From: Pseudarthrobacter siccitolerans
GTDB lineage: Bacteria; Actinomycetota; Actinomycetes; Actinomycetales; Micrococcaceae
Assembly (NCBI RefSeq): GCF_030823375.1
Contig: NZ_JAUSXB010000001.1
Span: 4,340,001 to 4,404,000, forward strand
DNA: 64,000 nucleotides
Reading direction: 5' to 3'
Part shown: one piece after another, positions 1 through 9,079 of the stretch
Layout: every line of letters begins with the position of its first letter
Numbering within the stretch: position 1 is the stretch's first letter
The notes under the pieces: model-generated
What the model was told of the DNA's origin: nothing
Seen by the model: the letters and a program-made list of their open reading frames with translations, nothing else
The model's database searches: none
Program-made: the position numbers and the translations under genes

Positions 1-2940
1 GTGGCCAAGGTCCGCGTACATGAGCTCGCCAAAGAGCTCGGTATTACTTCCAAAGATGCAGTGACTAAACTGCAGGAACTGGGCGAATTTGTTCGCTCCG
101 CCTCTTCCACCATTGAGGCCCCCGTTGTGCGTAAACTCCGCAACGCCTTCCCCGACGCTGCTGCCAAGGCCTCAGCACCGGCGGCCGCGCCCAAGGCGAC
201 CGCCCCGGCCGCAGAAGCACGTCCTTCAACTCCAGCCCCCGGCCCGGCAGCTCCCAAGGCTCCGGCTCCCGCGGCGCAGGCACCGGCCCCCGCCGCTCCT
301 GCGGCTCCGGCCCAGCCTGCTGCTTCGGCTCCGGCGGCACCTGCTGCCAGCAGGCCCTCGGCTCCGGCGGCCCCCGCTGCCACGTCCACCGGCACTGCTC
401 CGTCCACCGGCGCAAAGCCCGGCGCACGTCCGGCTCCCAAGGCCGAAGCTCCCGCTGCCCCCACCCGCTCCGGCGGTCAGGGCGGTTCGGCAGGCAGCTC
501 CGCTCCCCGTCCCGGCGGTCCCCGTCCGGGCAACAACCCCTTCGCTACTTCGCAGGGCATGCCCCGCGGCCGTGGCGGCGACGGCGAGCGTCCTCCCCGT
601 CCGGGCAACAACCCGTTTGCCACCTCACAGGGCATGCCCCGCCCCGGTGGAAGCCGCACCGACGGCGACCGTCCCGGCGGTCCCCGTCCTGCAGCTGGTG
701 CCGGCGGGCCCCGTCCCGGCGGGCCGCGTCCCGCAGCCGGTGCGGGCGGTCCCCGTCCCGCCGCAGGTGCCGGTGGACCCCGCCCGGGTGCCCCGCGCCC
801 CGGCGGCGCCGGTGGAAACCGTCCTACTCCGGGCATGATGCCCAACCGCACTGAGCGTCCCGCACCCGCAGGTGCAGGCCGTCCCGGTGCCGGCGGCCGC
901 GGCCCCGGACGCCCCGGTGGCGCTCCCGGAACCGGTGGTCCCGGTGCCGGTGGCGGAGCTCCCGCAGGCGGTGGCTTCGGCAAGGGTGGCCGCGGACGCG
1001 GTGGCACCCAGGGTGCTTTCGGCAAGGGCGGCGCAGGCCGCGGCAAGCAGCGCAAGTCGAAGCGTGCAAAGCGCCAGGAACTTGAGCAGATGAGTGCCCC
1101 GTCGCTGGGTGGCGTGAGCGTACCCCGCGGCGACGGCAACACCGTCATCCGCCTCCGCCGTGGCTCGTCCATCACGGACTTCGCCGACAAGATCGAGGCG
1201 AACCCCGCCGCTCTGGTTACCGTGCTGTTCCACCTCGGTGAAATGGCAACGGCCACCCAGTCGCTGGACGAGGAAACCTTTGCGTTGCTGGGCGAAGAGC
1301 TTGGCTACAAGCTCCAGGTCGTCTCGCCGGAGGACGAGGAGCGCGAGCTGCTCTCCACCTTCGACATCGACTTCGAAGCAGAGCTTGAGGCTGAAGGCGA
1401 CGAAGACCTCGAGGCACGTCCTCCGGTTGTCACGGTCATGGGCCACGTTGACCACGGTAAGACCCGCCTGCTCGATGCCATCCGCAAGTCCGACGTTATG
1501 GCGGGCGAGCACGGCGGTATCACGCAGCACATCGGTGCCTACCAGGTCACGCACAACCACGAAGGCGACGACCGTAAGATCACCTTCATCGATACCCCGG
1601 GCCACGAGGCGTTCACCGCCATGCGTGCCCGTGGTGCGAAGGTCACCGACATCGCCATCCTGGTGGTCGCAGCGGACGACGGCGTGATGCCCCAGACCGT
1701 TGAAGCCCTCAACCACGCCCAGGCAGCCAACGTGCCCATCGTGGTGGCCGTGAACAAGATCGACAAGGAAGGCGCCAACCCGGACAAGGTCCGCGGCCAG
1801 CTGACCGAGTACGGCCTGGTTCCCGAGGAATACGGTGGCGACACCATGTTCGTTGAGGTCTCTGCCCGCCAGAACCTCAACATCGACGAGCTGCTCGAGG
1901 CAGTCCTGCTCACCGCAGACGCTGCCCTGGACATGCGCGCCAACCCGAACAAGGACGCCCGCGGTATCGCCATCGAAGCCAACCTGGACAAGGGCCGCGG
2001 TTCCGTGGCCACCGTCCTGGTGCAGTCCGGCACCCTGCGCGTCGGCGACACCATCGTGGCAGGCACGGCCCACGGCCGCGTCCGTGCGATGTTCGACGAC
2101 GACGGCAGCGCCCTGACCGAGGCCGGCCCGTCCCGCCCCGTCCAGGTGCTGGGTCTGTCCAACGTCCCGCGTGCAGGCGACACCTTCTTCGTGACCGCTG
2201 ACGAGCGCACCGCCCGCCAGATCGCCGAGAAGCGTGAAGCTGCGGACCGCAACGCCGCCCTGGCCAAGCGCCGCAAGCGCATCAGCCTCGAAGACTTCGA
2301 CCAGGCCGTCGCCGAAGGCAAGATCGACACCCTCAACCTCATCCTCAAGGGTGACGTGTCCGGTGCCGTGGAAGCCCTCGAAGACGCCCTGCTCAAGATC
2401 GACGTCGGGGAAGGCGTGCAGCTGCGCGTCATCCACCGCGGTGTTGGTGCCATCACGCAGAACGACGTCAACCTGGCAACAGTGGACAGCGCCGTCATCA
2501 TCGGCTTCAACGTCAAGCCTGCCGAGCGGGTTGCCGAACTGGCAGACCGCGAAGGCGTGGACATGCGCTTCTACTCCGTCATCTACTCCGCGATCGATGA
2601 CATCGAGATGGCGCTCAAGGGCATGCTCAAGCCGGAATACGAAGAATTCCAGCTGGGCACCGCCGAAGTCCGCGAAGTCTTCCGCTCCTCCAAGTTCGGA
2701 AACATCGCCGGCTCGATCGTCCGCTCGGGCATCATCCGCCGTAACACCAAGGCACGCATCAGCCGCGACGGCAAGATCATCGGTGACAACCTCACCGTTG
2801 AGACGCTCAAGCGCTTCAAGGACGACGCCACCGAGGTCCGCACGGACTTCGAGTGTGGTATCGGCCTTGGCTCGTACAACGACATCACCGAAGGCGACAT
2901 CATCGAGACCTTCGAGATGCGTGAGAAGCCGCGCGTCTAG
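1..2940 (+). CDS. infB: Translation initiation factor IF-2
   Basis: GTPase that brings fMet-tRNA to the 30S subunit and promotes subunit joining in the cytoplasm. The GTG start is the first base of the window; the product is 979 aa, long as is usual for actinobacteria. An N-terminal IF2_N helical domain (about residues 1-50) is followed by a roughly 300-residue Ala/Pro/Gly/Arg linker, then the G domain with GHVDHGKT (481-488), DTPGH (531-535) and NKID (585-588), and the C-terminal beta-barrel and initiator-tRNA-binding domains. The linker carries a duplicated [16 protein letters not shown] segment. A start upstream of the window cannot be excluded, but the N-terminus [14 protein letters not shown] is typical of the family. 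rbfA follows after a highly structured gap. Confidence 0.97.
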   Translation: MAKVRVHELAKELGITSKDAVTKLQELGEFVRSASSTIEAPVVRKLRNAFPDAAAKASAPAAAPKATAPAAEARPSTPAPGPAAPKAPAPAAQAPAPAAPAAPAQPAASAPAAPAASRPSAPAAPAATSTGTAPSTGAKPGARPAPKAEAPAAPTRSGGQGGSAGSSAPRPGGPRPGNNPFATSQGMPRGRGGDGERPPRPGNNPFATSQGMPRPGGSRTDGDRPGGPRPAAGAGGPRPGGPRPAAGAGGPRPAAGAGGPRPGAPRPGGAGGNRPTPGMMPNRTERPAPAGAGRPGAGGRGPGRPGGAPGTGGPGAGGGAPAGGGFGKGGRGRGGTQGAFGKGGAGRGKQRKSKRAKRQELEQMSAPSLGGVSVPRGDGNTVIRLRRGSSITDFADKIEANPAALVTVLFHLGEMATATQSLDEETFALLGEELGYKLQVVSPEDEERELLSTFDIDFEAELEAEGDEDLEARPPVVTVMGHVDHGKTRLLDAIRKSDVMAGEHGGITQHIGAYQVTHNHEGDDRKITFIDTPGHEAFTAMRARGAKVTDIAILVVAADDGVMPQTVEALNHAQAANVPIVVAVNKIDKEGANPDKVRGQLTEYGLVPEEYGGDTMFVEVSARQNLNIDELLEAVLLTADAALDMRANPNKDARGIAIEANLDKGRGSVATVLVQSGTLRVGDTIVAGTAHGRVRAMFDDDGSALTEAGPSRPVQVLGLSNVPRAGDTFFVTADERTARQIAEKREAADRNAALAKRRKRISLEDFDQAVAEGKIDTLNLILKGDVSGAVEALEDALLKIDVGEGVQLRVIHRGVGAITQNDVNLATVDSAVIIGFNVKPAERVAELADREGVDMRFYSVIYSAIDDIEMALKGMLKPEYEEFQLGTAEVREVFRSSKFGNIAGSIVRSGIIRRNTKARISRDGKIIGDNLTVETLKRFKDDATEVRTDFECGIGLGSYNDITEGDIIETFEMREKPRV

Positions 2941-2963
2941 TCTGAAGTCAGTTTCATAAAGGT

Positions 2964-3088
2964 GCGGGGCCGTTGGAATTTTTCCGGCGGCCCCGCCCCT
3001 TCGCTGGGTGGCCTACGTCTAACGACGTCGGCCACCCAGCTTCGGCAGGCCCGATGCCACTCCCTGGCCGCCGGAAAAATCCCAACGG
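2964..3088 (+). repeat. Nested inverted repeats in the infB-rbfA gap
   Basis: Three structures overlap here. Hairpin 1 (2964-2978 with 2982-2996) has a 15-bp stem including two G-T wobbles and a TTT loop. Hairpin 2 (3003-3019 with 3024-3040) has a 17-bp stem with one mismatch and a TAAC loop. The segment 3066-3088 is the inverted complement of 2970-2992 in 22 of 23 positions and encloses hairpin 2. Hairpin 1 could act as a terminator or processing site after infB, but there is no T-tract after it. The rest of the 253-bp gap (2941-3193) holds no gene I can support. Confidence 0.8.
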
Positions 3089-3193
3089 TGCGTCGTTGAC
3101 TCGCCTTTCGTGCGTGGCATCAATCCAATCGGGGTACGTTCTGCTGCATCAGGCCGTAGTACCCCCAAATTTTTCTTCTTATAGGAGTTGTTC

Positions 3194-3703
3194 ATGGCTG
3201 ATCCGGCACGTGCTGCCAAGTTGGCGCAGCGGATTAAGGTTGTTGTTGCTGAGGCTTTGGGCCGGAAGGTTAAGGATCCCCGGCTGGAGGGTATTACTGT
3301 TACTGATGCCCGGGTGACCAATGATCTGCAGCATGCCACCGTGTATTACACCGTCCTGGGGGACCAGGCCGTTCAGGCTGATGCTGCCAAGGGCCTGGAG
3401 AAGGCCAAGGGTGTGCTTCGGCAGGAGGTGGGGCGCAACCTCAGTATCCGGCTGACTCCCACCCTTGAATTCGTCTCCGACGAGATTCCCGTTATCGCGT
3501 CCAACCTCGAGGAGCTGCTCCGGGAGGCCAAGAAGCGCGACGCCGAAGTGGCCGCCCTTGCCGCGCAGGCCCGGCACGCCGGGGACCCCGATCCCTACAA
3601 GAGCGACGCGTCCGCCGACGTGGACATCGACGAAGACGACTTCGACGAGGAGGACCTCGACCTCACCGACGCCGGGGAACCCGACGAAGACGGCAGCAAG
3701 TAG
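3194..3703 (+). CDS. rbfA: 30S ribosome-binding factor RbfA
   Basis: Assembly factor that binds the 30S subunit near 16S rRNA helix 1 and is needed for late 30S maturation and cold growth. The 169-aa product opens MADPARAAKLAQRIKVVVAE and has the conserved DPRLEGITVTDARVTNDL stretch and the KH-like fold region, followed by an acidic Asp/Glu-rich tail from about residue 130, common in actinobacterial RbfA. ATG 3194 is preferred over the in-frame TTG at 3188 because AGGAG (3183-3187) is correctly spaced from it. It follows infB as in most bacteria and ends before a strong bidirectional terminator. Confidence 0.95.
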   Translation: MADPARAAKLAQRIKVVVAEALGRKVKDPRLEGITVTDARVTNDLQHATVYYTVLGDQAVQADAAKGLEKAKGVLRQEVGRNLSIRLTPTLEFVSDEIPVIASNLEELLREAKKRDAEVAALAAQARHAGDPDPYKSDASADVDIDEDDFDEEDLDLTDAGEPDEDGSK

Positions 3704-3726
3704 TCAGCGGACATCCCGCAAACAGA

Positions 3727-3760
3727 AAACAGGACCCGGATGCGTATCCGGGTCCTGTTT
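3727..3760 (+). terminator. Bidirectional intrinsic terminator after rbfA
   Basis: Perfect 14-bp stem (3727-3740 with 3747-3760) and a 6-nt loop. AAAC at the left end and GTTT at the right end give an A-tract and a T-tract, so it can serve rbfA on the plus strand and the converging gene on the minus strand. Confidence 0.85.
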
Positions 3761-3779
3761 CATTTAAGTCCTCTCCTGA

Positions 3780-4904
3780 TCAACCGTCGACTTCGATGAC
3801 CCTGCCTTCAGGCTTGGGTGCGGGGGCCTCTGGCATTGACGGATCCGGCTCCGCCGGCAGTGCGTCAACCGTGGCGAAGACGTCGCCGTCCCTAAACTCA
3901 ACATCCGCGGGCTGGTTCACAGCCAGGAACTGGGACCGCTCTGACCTGGAGTCGAACTTCAGGATCTCACCGCCGAACAGGGACGCCACGTACACGTCGC
4001 CATTGTCGGCCACGGCCAGGCCGGTTGGGCTGAGGATGTGGTCCGCCCAGACGGTCGTGTCACCGTTCCACGGGTTGATCTTGAAGATCGCGCCACGCTT
4101 GCCCAGTTCGGGTACCTCGGGGCCGCCGGGCAGCGACGTGACGTACAGCCAACCATCCGGACCAATCTCCACATCCGTGGGGACCGGTTCGAAAGCGTAC
4201 TCGAACCCTGTGCACTCAGGCACGCCCAAAAACTCTGAAACGTCCTTGGAGATCGTAGCCGGCCGCGGTGGAAGGACCACCAGCGTTGACACCTTGCCGG
4301 ACTCCAGATCAACCTTGAGGACAGCATTCATGCCGGCATCGGCAACGTACGCTGTATCATTCCGGATGGCCAGGGCGTACGGATGCGAGTCGACGATTCC
4401 CGTGTACTGGGGTGGAGGGGCATCCGGAAGGGACGCTATTGCAGCAATGCATTCCTCGCTGGTGCCATCCTCCAAGCCGTAGTGCTGGTCCCCGTCCGGG
4501 TTGTGCTTCCGTTCGAAGTCCGCGAAGCTGGCGATGGTGCGGACGTCCTTCTCCGGCCCCAGCACCTTCAGATAGCCCTCGAGCTTTTCCGGGTCGCCCT
4601 GGCCGGCTCCAACACTCTCCAGGAAATAGGTGCTGGAATCATGGATTTCCACGCCGGCCACTTCCCAACCCGGTTTGGCCGTGTATACATCTTTCGTATC
4701 ACCATTGGGTTCCACTCGGGTGAGTATGCCCGCGAAGTCCTGGCTGACGCGCACGGATTCGCCGCTTCCGACAGCCAGGTGGAGGGGCGAGAAGAGGCCG
4801 GTGGCCATAACCTCGATATCAGGTTCCTGGCTGGATGCGAAAGCCGGAGCGGCCGGGACCATCGTCACGGCCAGGCAGGCAATAAAGGCGAGTTTTCGTT
4901 TCAT
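3780..4904 (-). CDS. Secreted ScyD/ScyE-like beta-propeller protein
   Basis: Exported protein of 374 aa with a clear Sec signal peptide (MKRKLAFIACLAVTMVPAAP, then AFA at the probable cleavage site). The mature part has repeated propeller-like strands such as SPLHLAVGSG, HPYALAIRNDTAYVADAG, PTDVEIGPDGWLYVTSLPGG and SPTGLAVADNGDVYVASLFGG, which resemble NHL/SMP-30 blades and the ScyD/ScyE family. Its substrate is unknown. ATG 4904 is chosen over the longer frame to 5063 because the signal peptide begins there and GGAG lies 9 nt upstream. It is monocistronic, convergent with rbfA and divergent from the deaminase gene. The family assignment is from memory of ScyD/ScyE sequences and is moderate. 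Confidence 0.8.
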   Translation of the reverse strand: MKRKLAFIACLAVTMVPAAPAFASSQEPDIEVMATGLFSPLHLAVGSGESVRVSQDFAGILTRVEPNGDTKDVYTAKPGWEVAGVEIHDSSTYFLESVGAGQGDPEKLEGYLKVLGPEKDVRTIASFADFERKHNPDGDQHYGLEDGTSEECIAAIASLPDAPPPQYTGIVDSHPYALAIRNDTAYVADAGMNAVLKVDLESGKVSTLVVLPPRPATISKDVSEFLGVPECTGFEYAFEPVPTDVEIGPDGWLYVTSLPGGPEVPELGKRGAIFKINPWNGDTTVWADHILSPTGLAVADNGDVYVASLFGGEILKFDSRSERSQFLAVNQPADVEFRDGDVFATVDALPAEPDPSMPEAPAPKPEGRVIEVDG

Positions 4905-5072
4905 AATTGGGTACTCCGGTTTGGCGCCCTTCACGGGCCGGATAAGGAGCCTCGCGAGAGGCATAAAATTCGGAAACCCCCGGCTCAGGTTAGGCCTGCC
5001 GGGCAAGGAATGTCGCCCGGATTTCCCCCTATTGCACCCCCTAGTTTCATCCCCTAACACCAACCCTTTGGC

Positions 5073-5078
5073 TAGGAT
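5073..5078 (+). promoter_or_regulatory. -10 element of the deaminase gene (leaderless)
   Basis: TAGGAT lies 6 nt before ATG 5085, which places the transcription start at or next to the A of the start codon. No good ribosome binding site is present. No convincing -35 is visible. Confidence 0.5.
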
Positions 5079-5084
5079 CGAGCT

Positions 5085-5567
5085 ATGAACCAGGCGGACA
5101 ACGGCGATGCCAACCAGTACCTCGAACGGGCGGTGGCCCTGGCCACCCGGAACGTTGCCGACGGCGGCGGTCCCTTCGGTGCTTTAGTGGTGACCAAGGA
5201 CGGACGGGTACACGAAGGCGTCAACCGGGTCACGCGCGATAACGACCCCACCGCCCATGCCGAGGTGGTGGCCATCCGCACCGCCGCTGCCGCCATCCGG
5301 CACTTCGACCTGCGCGGGGCAGTCCTGTACACCAGCTGCGAGCCGTGCCCGCTGTGCCTGGCGTCTGCCCTCTGGGCACGGATCGACCGTGTCTACTTCG
5401 CCGCGGACCGCTACGGCGCTGCTTCCGCCGGCTTTGATGACGCCATCTTCTACGACTACTTCTCCGGTACGCGTCCCGAACTCCTCCCGGTCAGCAGGGG
5501 AGACGTGCCGGCGTCGGACGCCCCGTTCCTGGCCTGGGGCGAGCACAAAAGCAGGAAGGACTACTAG
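5085..5567 (+). CDS. Nucleoside/guanine deaminase-like protein (CDA fold)
   Basis: Zinc-dependent deaminase of the cytidine/deoxycytidylate deaminase superfamily, 160 aa. The catalytic motif is visible as HAE (H58, E60) and SCEPCPLC, where C88 and C91 form the PCxxC pair of zinc ligands. The N-terminal GGGPFGALVV and overall length resemble guanine deaminases of the B. subtilis GuaD type more than tRNA-specific TadA, but the substrate cannot be settled from sequence. It is followed 2 bp later by the thioredoxin gene, suggesting co-transcription. The start appears leaderless. Confidence 0.85.
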   Translation: MNQADNGDANQYLERAVALATRNVADGGGPFGALVVTKDGRVHEGVNRVTRDNDPTAHAEVVAIRTAAAAIRHFDLRGAVLYTSCEPCPLCLASALWARIDRVYFAADRYGAASAGFDDAIFYDYFSGTRPELLPVSRGDVPASDAPFLAWGEHKSRKDY

Positions 5568-5569
5568 GT

Positions 5570-6007
5570 ATGGAAGCGTCCCTCATCAAATGTCCGCACT
5601 GCGCGAAGACCAACCGGATCCCGGCCAGTGCCGCCGGCCGGCCCCGCTGTGGAAGCTGCCATCGCGGACTGCCGTGGATCGTGGAGGCCGGTGATGCCGA
5701 TTTCGGCCCGGTGGCCGAACAGTCGCCTGTTCCGGTACTGGTGGACTTCTGGGCTGAGTGGTGCGGGCCGTGCCGCATGGTCAGCCCCGTCCTGGACAAG
5801 CTGGCCCGGGAACGGGAGGGAGCCGTCAAACTGGTCAAGGTCGACGTCGACAGGAATCCGGGACTGTCCCGCCGGTTCGATGTGCAGGCCATTCCCACGC
5901 TGATGGTTATCGTTGACGGCAAGGTCGCGGCCCGCCAGGCGGGGGCCGCGCCGGCGGAGGTGTTGCGGACGTGGCTGGACGGGGCGCTGGCCGGAACGCG
6001 GCGCTAG
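5570..6007 (+). CDS. trxC: Thioredoxin 2-like protein with N-terminal zinc finger
   Basis: Cytoplasmic disulfide reductase of the TrxC class, 145 aa. An N-terminal zinc-ribbon is formed by CPHC (C8, C11) and CGSC (C27, C30). The thioredoxin fold follows with active site WCGPC (64-68), the cis-proline in AIPTLMVI, and the closing helix. Thioredoxin 2 proteins reduce protein disulfides in stress and can be zinc-responsive; that role is inferred from the family. The gene starts 2 bp after the deaminase stop, so translation is probably coupled. The aminotransferase converges from the other strand 12 bp downstream. Confidence 0.9.
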   Translation: MEASLIKCPHCAKTNRIPASAAGRPRCGSCHRGLPWIVEAGDADFGPVAEQSPVPVLVDFWAEWCGPCRMVSPVLDKLAREREGAVKLVKVDVDRNPGLSRRFDVQAIPTLMVIVDGKVAARQAGAAPAEVLRTWLDGALAGTRR

Positions 6008-6019
6008 CTGGAAAGCCGA

Positions 6020-7183
6020 TTAAAGGCGCCCCGGGAGCCTGGACAGGCCTTCCAGCAGTTCCTCGCGCTTGCCGCACAGCGCAATCCGCACCCAGCCCTC
6101 GCCAATGGAACCGAAGGCCGTCCCTGGTGCGAGGGCCACGCCTGACTCCGCAAGGAAGCGCCGGACCCAGACGCGGACGTCCCCGCCGCTGGCATGGGAC
6201 ACGTCCGCCCAGAGGTAGAACGCGCCGTCGGCCTTCAGGTACGGAATGCCCTTGGAGTCGAGCACCGCGGACGCGGCGTCCCGGTTGGCCCGGTAGTGTC
6301 CGTGCGCGTGCTGGACGTAATCCTGCGGCCCGGTGAGGGCGGCGAGCGCCGCATACTGTGACGGCGACGCCACGCACGAGACGATCGACTCCATCACGTT
6401 GTTCATCTTCTGCTCCAGCCCCGGTGGGCATACCAGCGCGCCGATCCGGAGCCCCGTGAGGCCGTACGTCTTGGAAAGTGTCAGCGAAGTGAAGACGCGC
6501 GCTTCGCCCGGCAGCCCGCCGTCGAACCTTGCCGGACTCACGTGCGGCACATCGTAGGTGAACGCTTCGTAGCACTCGTCCGAGATTACCCAGAGATCGT
6601 GCTGCCGGGCCAGTTCCACGAGTTCCCGCGTCAGCTCTTCGCTGAGGACCGCGCCCAGCGGATTGGACGGCGAGTTCAGGACCAGTACGCGGGTCCGGTC
6701 CGTGATGAGCGCCTCGATGTCCCGGGTCCTGGGCTGGAAGCCCTGCTCCGGGTACAGCGGGTAGCCCACGGGAACAGCATTGAGGAGCCGGCTGGTCATG
6801 GCAAAAGTGGGGTAGCCCGGGTTCGGGATCAGGATCTCGTCGCCGGGGGAGAGCAGCAGGCTCATGGCGAAGTGCAGCCCCTGCTGGGCGCCGTCCACCA
6901 CGTACACGCGGTCGGCGTTAATATCGCAGCCCTGCTGCGCCCGGAACCTGGCTGCGAACGCTTCGCGCAGGGCGGGAATGCCGGCGTTGGGGGTGTAGTT
7001 GGTTTCGTCGCGGTCGAGGCAGGCCATGCCGGCGTCGAGGACGTGGCGGGGAAGCGGGAACCCGGGCTCGCCGATGCTGAGCACCAGGGCGCCGGGGGTG
7101 CGCCACGCGGCCTCCGTGATCTCACGGATCTGGCTGACGGGCACGTCGCGGACATGGGCGGCAAGCTCAGGCATGCCTGCCAT
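6020..7183 (-). CDS. PLP-dependent class I/II aminotransferase
   Basis: Fold-type I aminotransferase of about 387 aa. Visible features are the N-terminal LSIGEPGFPLP, the cofactor-contact region SPSNPLGAVLS, the aspartate in VISDECYEAFTYD, the lysine that forms the Schiff base in SLTLSKTYGLTGLRIG, and the C-terminal arginine region GWVRIALCG. The amino-acid substrate is unknown; the sequence resembles aspartate/alanine-type enzymes. ATG 7183 (MAGMPELAAH) or ATG 7174 are both possible. The frame stays open to 7882 but that part lies opposite truB and is a shadow. It is divergent from truB. Confidence 0.9.
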   Translation of the reverse strand: MAGMPELAAHVRDVPVSQIREITEAAWRTPGALVLSIGEPGFPLPRHVLDAGMACLDRDETNYTPNAGIPALREAFAARFRAQQGCDINADRVYVVDGAQQGLHFAMSLLLSPGDEILIPNPGYPTFAMTSRLLNAVPVGYPLYPEQGFQPRTRDIEALITDRTRVLVLNSPSNPLGAVLSEELTRELVELARQHDLWVISDECYEAFTYDVPHVSPARFDGGLPGEARVFTSLTLSKTYGLTGLRIGALVCPPGLEQKMNNVMESIVSCVASPSQYAALAALTGPQDYVQHAHGHYRANRDAASAVLDSKGIPYLKADGAFYLWADVSHASGGDVRVWVRRFLAESGVALAPGTAFGSIGEGWVRIALCGKREELLEGLSRLPGRL

Positions 7184-7263
7184 CCTAACCGGCTCTTCAG
7201 CAGCTGCGTTCAAGCTGCGGCGGGGCCTGGTGGGGCGTGGGCGGGTGCCGGGACCAGCGCCGA

Positions 7264-7269
7264 TATACT
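7264..7269 (+). promoter_or_regulatory. -10 element of truB (leaderless)
   Basis: TATACT lies 7 nt before GTG 7277. GGGAAG directly before the start is too close to be a ribosome binding site, so a leaderless transcript explains the start best. Confidence 0.6.
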
Positions 7270-7276
7270 GGGAAGC

Positions 7277-8227
7277 GTGCTTTCTGGACTGGTGATAGTG
7301 GACAAACCGCAGGGATGGACCAGCCATGATGTGGTTGGTCGGATGCGGCGCATCGCCGGTACGCGGAAAGTAGGGCACGCCGGCACCCTGGATCCCATGG
7401 CAACCGGCGTCCTGGTGGTGGGCATCAACAAGGCCACCCGCCTGCTCACCTACATCGTGGGCACCTCCAAGACGTATACGGCCACCATCAGGTTGGGCCA
7501 GTCCACAGTGACGGACGACGCCGAAGGTGAAGTCACTGCCACAGCCGCCGCTGCCGGGGTGGATGAGCAGGCAATTCACCGCGGTGTCGCCGATCTCACC
7601 GGGCAGATCCAGCAGGTGCCCAGCAGCGTGAGCGCGATCAAGGTCAACGGCGAACGCGCCTACGCCCGTGTCCGCTCCGGTGAAGAGGTCAAGCTCGCGT
7701 CCCGCCCGGTCACTATCCACAGGTTCGAGGTGCACAGCATCAGCAGGGACGATGAAGCGGACGTAGTGGACCTGGACGTCACCGTTGAATGCTCGTCGGG
7801 AACCTACATCCGCGCCCTGGCCCGCGACCTTGGCAACGCCCTCGGCGTCGGCGGACACCTCACCGCCCTGCGGCGCACCCATGTGGGACCATACTCCCTG
7901 GAGCAGGCGCGCACCCTCGAACAGCTCGCGGAAGAGCTCGACGTCCTCGACATGGCAGAGGCTGCCCGGGCGCTGATGCCCAACCGCGAGCTCAGCCCGG
8001 AGGAAACCACCGAGATTTCATTCGGCCGCCGGATTGCCGCCGGCGCCGCCCCCGGCAACCCCGCCGCAGCCACTGCCGAACACCCCGCAGCCGCCTTCGC
8101 CCCTGACGGAAGCCTGGTGGCACTGCTGGCAGATGCGGGCAGCTTCGCCAAGCCCGTGCTGGTCTTCGCCCCCGGGACCGGCGGATCCGCAAACGGCCCG
8201 GGCACGGGCACCACTGGGGCGGCCTGA
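7277..8227 (+). CDS. truB: tRNA pseudouridine(55) synthase TruB
   Basis: Isomerises U55 to pseudouridine in the T-loop of tRNAs. The 316-aa product begins MLSGLVIVDKPQGWTSHDVV and has the catalytic aspartate D39 in the motif GHAGTLDPMATGVL, the conserved YTATIRLGQSTVTDDAEGE and SSGTYIRALARDLG segments, and a C-terminal PUA-like extension rich in Ala/Pro. The frame is open from 6542, but the upstream part overlaps the divergent aminotransferase; GTG 7277 is supported by the -10 hexamer and by family N-termini. Two small membrane-protein genes follow closely and probably share its transcript. Confidence 0.96.
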   Translation: MLSGLVIVDKPQGWTSHDVVGRMRRIAGTRKVGHAGTLDPMATGVLVVGINKATRLLTYIVGTSKTYTATIRLGQSTVTDDAEGEVTATAAAAGVDEQAIHRGVADLTGQIQQVPSSVSAIKVNGERAYARVRSGEEVKLASRPVTIHRFEVHSISRDDEADVVDLDVTVECSSGTYIRALARDLGNALGVGGHLTALRRTHVGPYSLEQARTLEQLAEELDVLDMAEAARALMPNRELSPEETTEISFGRRIAAGAAPGNPAAATAEHPAAAFAPDGSLVALLADAGSFAKPVLVFAPGTGGSANGPGTGTTGAA

Positions 8228-8229
8228 GC

Positions 8230-8583
8230 GTGGACGCGTATTTCTACATCATCCTGGTGGTGGGTCTCCTGTCCACCGGGATCTGCCTGCTGGCCGGCAT
8301 CCTGAAGAAGGCGCCGAACGACGTCACCATCCTCTCGGTGGCCGCCGTCGAGGTGGCACTCCTGGTATACCTGGTGGGATCTATCGTGCGGGTCATCGCG
8401 GGTGAGCCCATCGCCGGGGAGGCGTGGGAGTTCTGGGGCTACCTGGCCACGGCCATGCTCCTGCCGCCCGCCGCCGTCTACTGGTCCGTCCTGGAGCGGA
8501 CCCGGTGGAGCAACTTTGTCCTGGCCGCCGTCGGCGTCACCGCACTGGTGATGGCCGCCCGAATGAACCAGATCTGGTACTGA
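8230..8583 (+). CDS. Small integral membrane protein of unknown function
   Basis: A 117-aa protein that I cannot assign to a characterised family. Four hydrophobic segments are visible: about residues 4-24 (YIILVVGLLSTGICLLAG), 34-58, 70-88 and 96-110. The GTG start lies 2 bp after the truB stop and the next gene begins 19 bp after its own stop, so it belongs to the truB transcript. No catalytic motifs are visible. Confidence 0.8.
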   Translation: MDAYFYIILVVGLLSTGICLLAGILKKAPNDVTILSVAAVEVALLVYLVGSIVRVIAGEPIAGEAWEFWGYLATAMLLPPAAVYWSVLERTRWSNFVLAAVGVTALVMAARMNQIWY

Positions 8584-8602
8584 AGTGGAAGAAGCACGCA
8601 AC

Positions 8603-9079
8603 GTGAAAAACCAGAAACCCGCCGCCAAGGGCGCATCCGCCGCCGTGGCTAGCAAGCAAGCTCCGGTGCGGAACACCCGCAACACCGGGCCGGGCCGCCT
8701 GCTGATCGCCGTCTATGCGGTGTTCGCCATCTCAGCGACGGCCCGCGCCGGGTACCAGATCTTCACCAAGTTTTCTGAGGCGCCGCTGGCCTACCTGCTG
8801 TCCGCGTTCGCCGCGCTGGTGTACGTGGTGGCCACGGTGTCTCTGGCCAAAGCCGGCAGCACGTGGTTTAAGGTGTCCGTCGCAGCGGTGCTGGTTGAAC
8901 TGGTGGGCGTCCTGGTTGTGGGTGCCCTGAGCGTCGTTGACTCCGTCCAGTTCCCGCACGAGACGGTTTGGTCCCTGTTTGGCCGCGGCTACGGATTCAT
9001 TCCGCTGCTCCTGCCGGTCCTGGGCCTGGTGTGGCTGTACCGCCGCCGGCCCTCACGTACAGACTCCAAACGCCGCTAG
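8603..9079 (+). CDS. Membrane protein of unknown function, basic N-terminus
   Basis: A 158-aa protein with a Lys/Ala-rich cytoplasmic N-terminus (residues 1-30), four hydrophobic segments (LLIAVYAVFAISATARA, LAYLLSAFAALVYVVATVSL, VSVAAVLVELVGVLVVGAL and IPLLLPVLGLVWLY) and a basic C-terminal tail. GTG 8603 is preferred over GTG 8585 because GGAAGAAG (8587-8594) is spaced correctly from it. It is the last gene of the truB transcript. Its TAG stop shares the tetranucleotide CTAG with the stop of the converging TPR gene. Confidence 0.8.
   Translation: MKNQKPAAKGASAAVASKQAPVRNTRNTGPGRLLIAVYAVFAISATARAGYQIFTKFSEAPLAYLLSAFAALVYVVATVSLAKAGSTWFKVSVAAVLVELVGVLVVGALSVVDSVQFPHETVWSLFGRGYGFIPLLLPVLGLVWLYRRRPSRTDSKRR

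Noticed and set aside
625..2436. 603-aa minus-strand frame across infB
   Set aside because: Shadow of infB; the C-terminal half is only Gly/Thr/Ala from the GC-rich linker.
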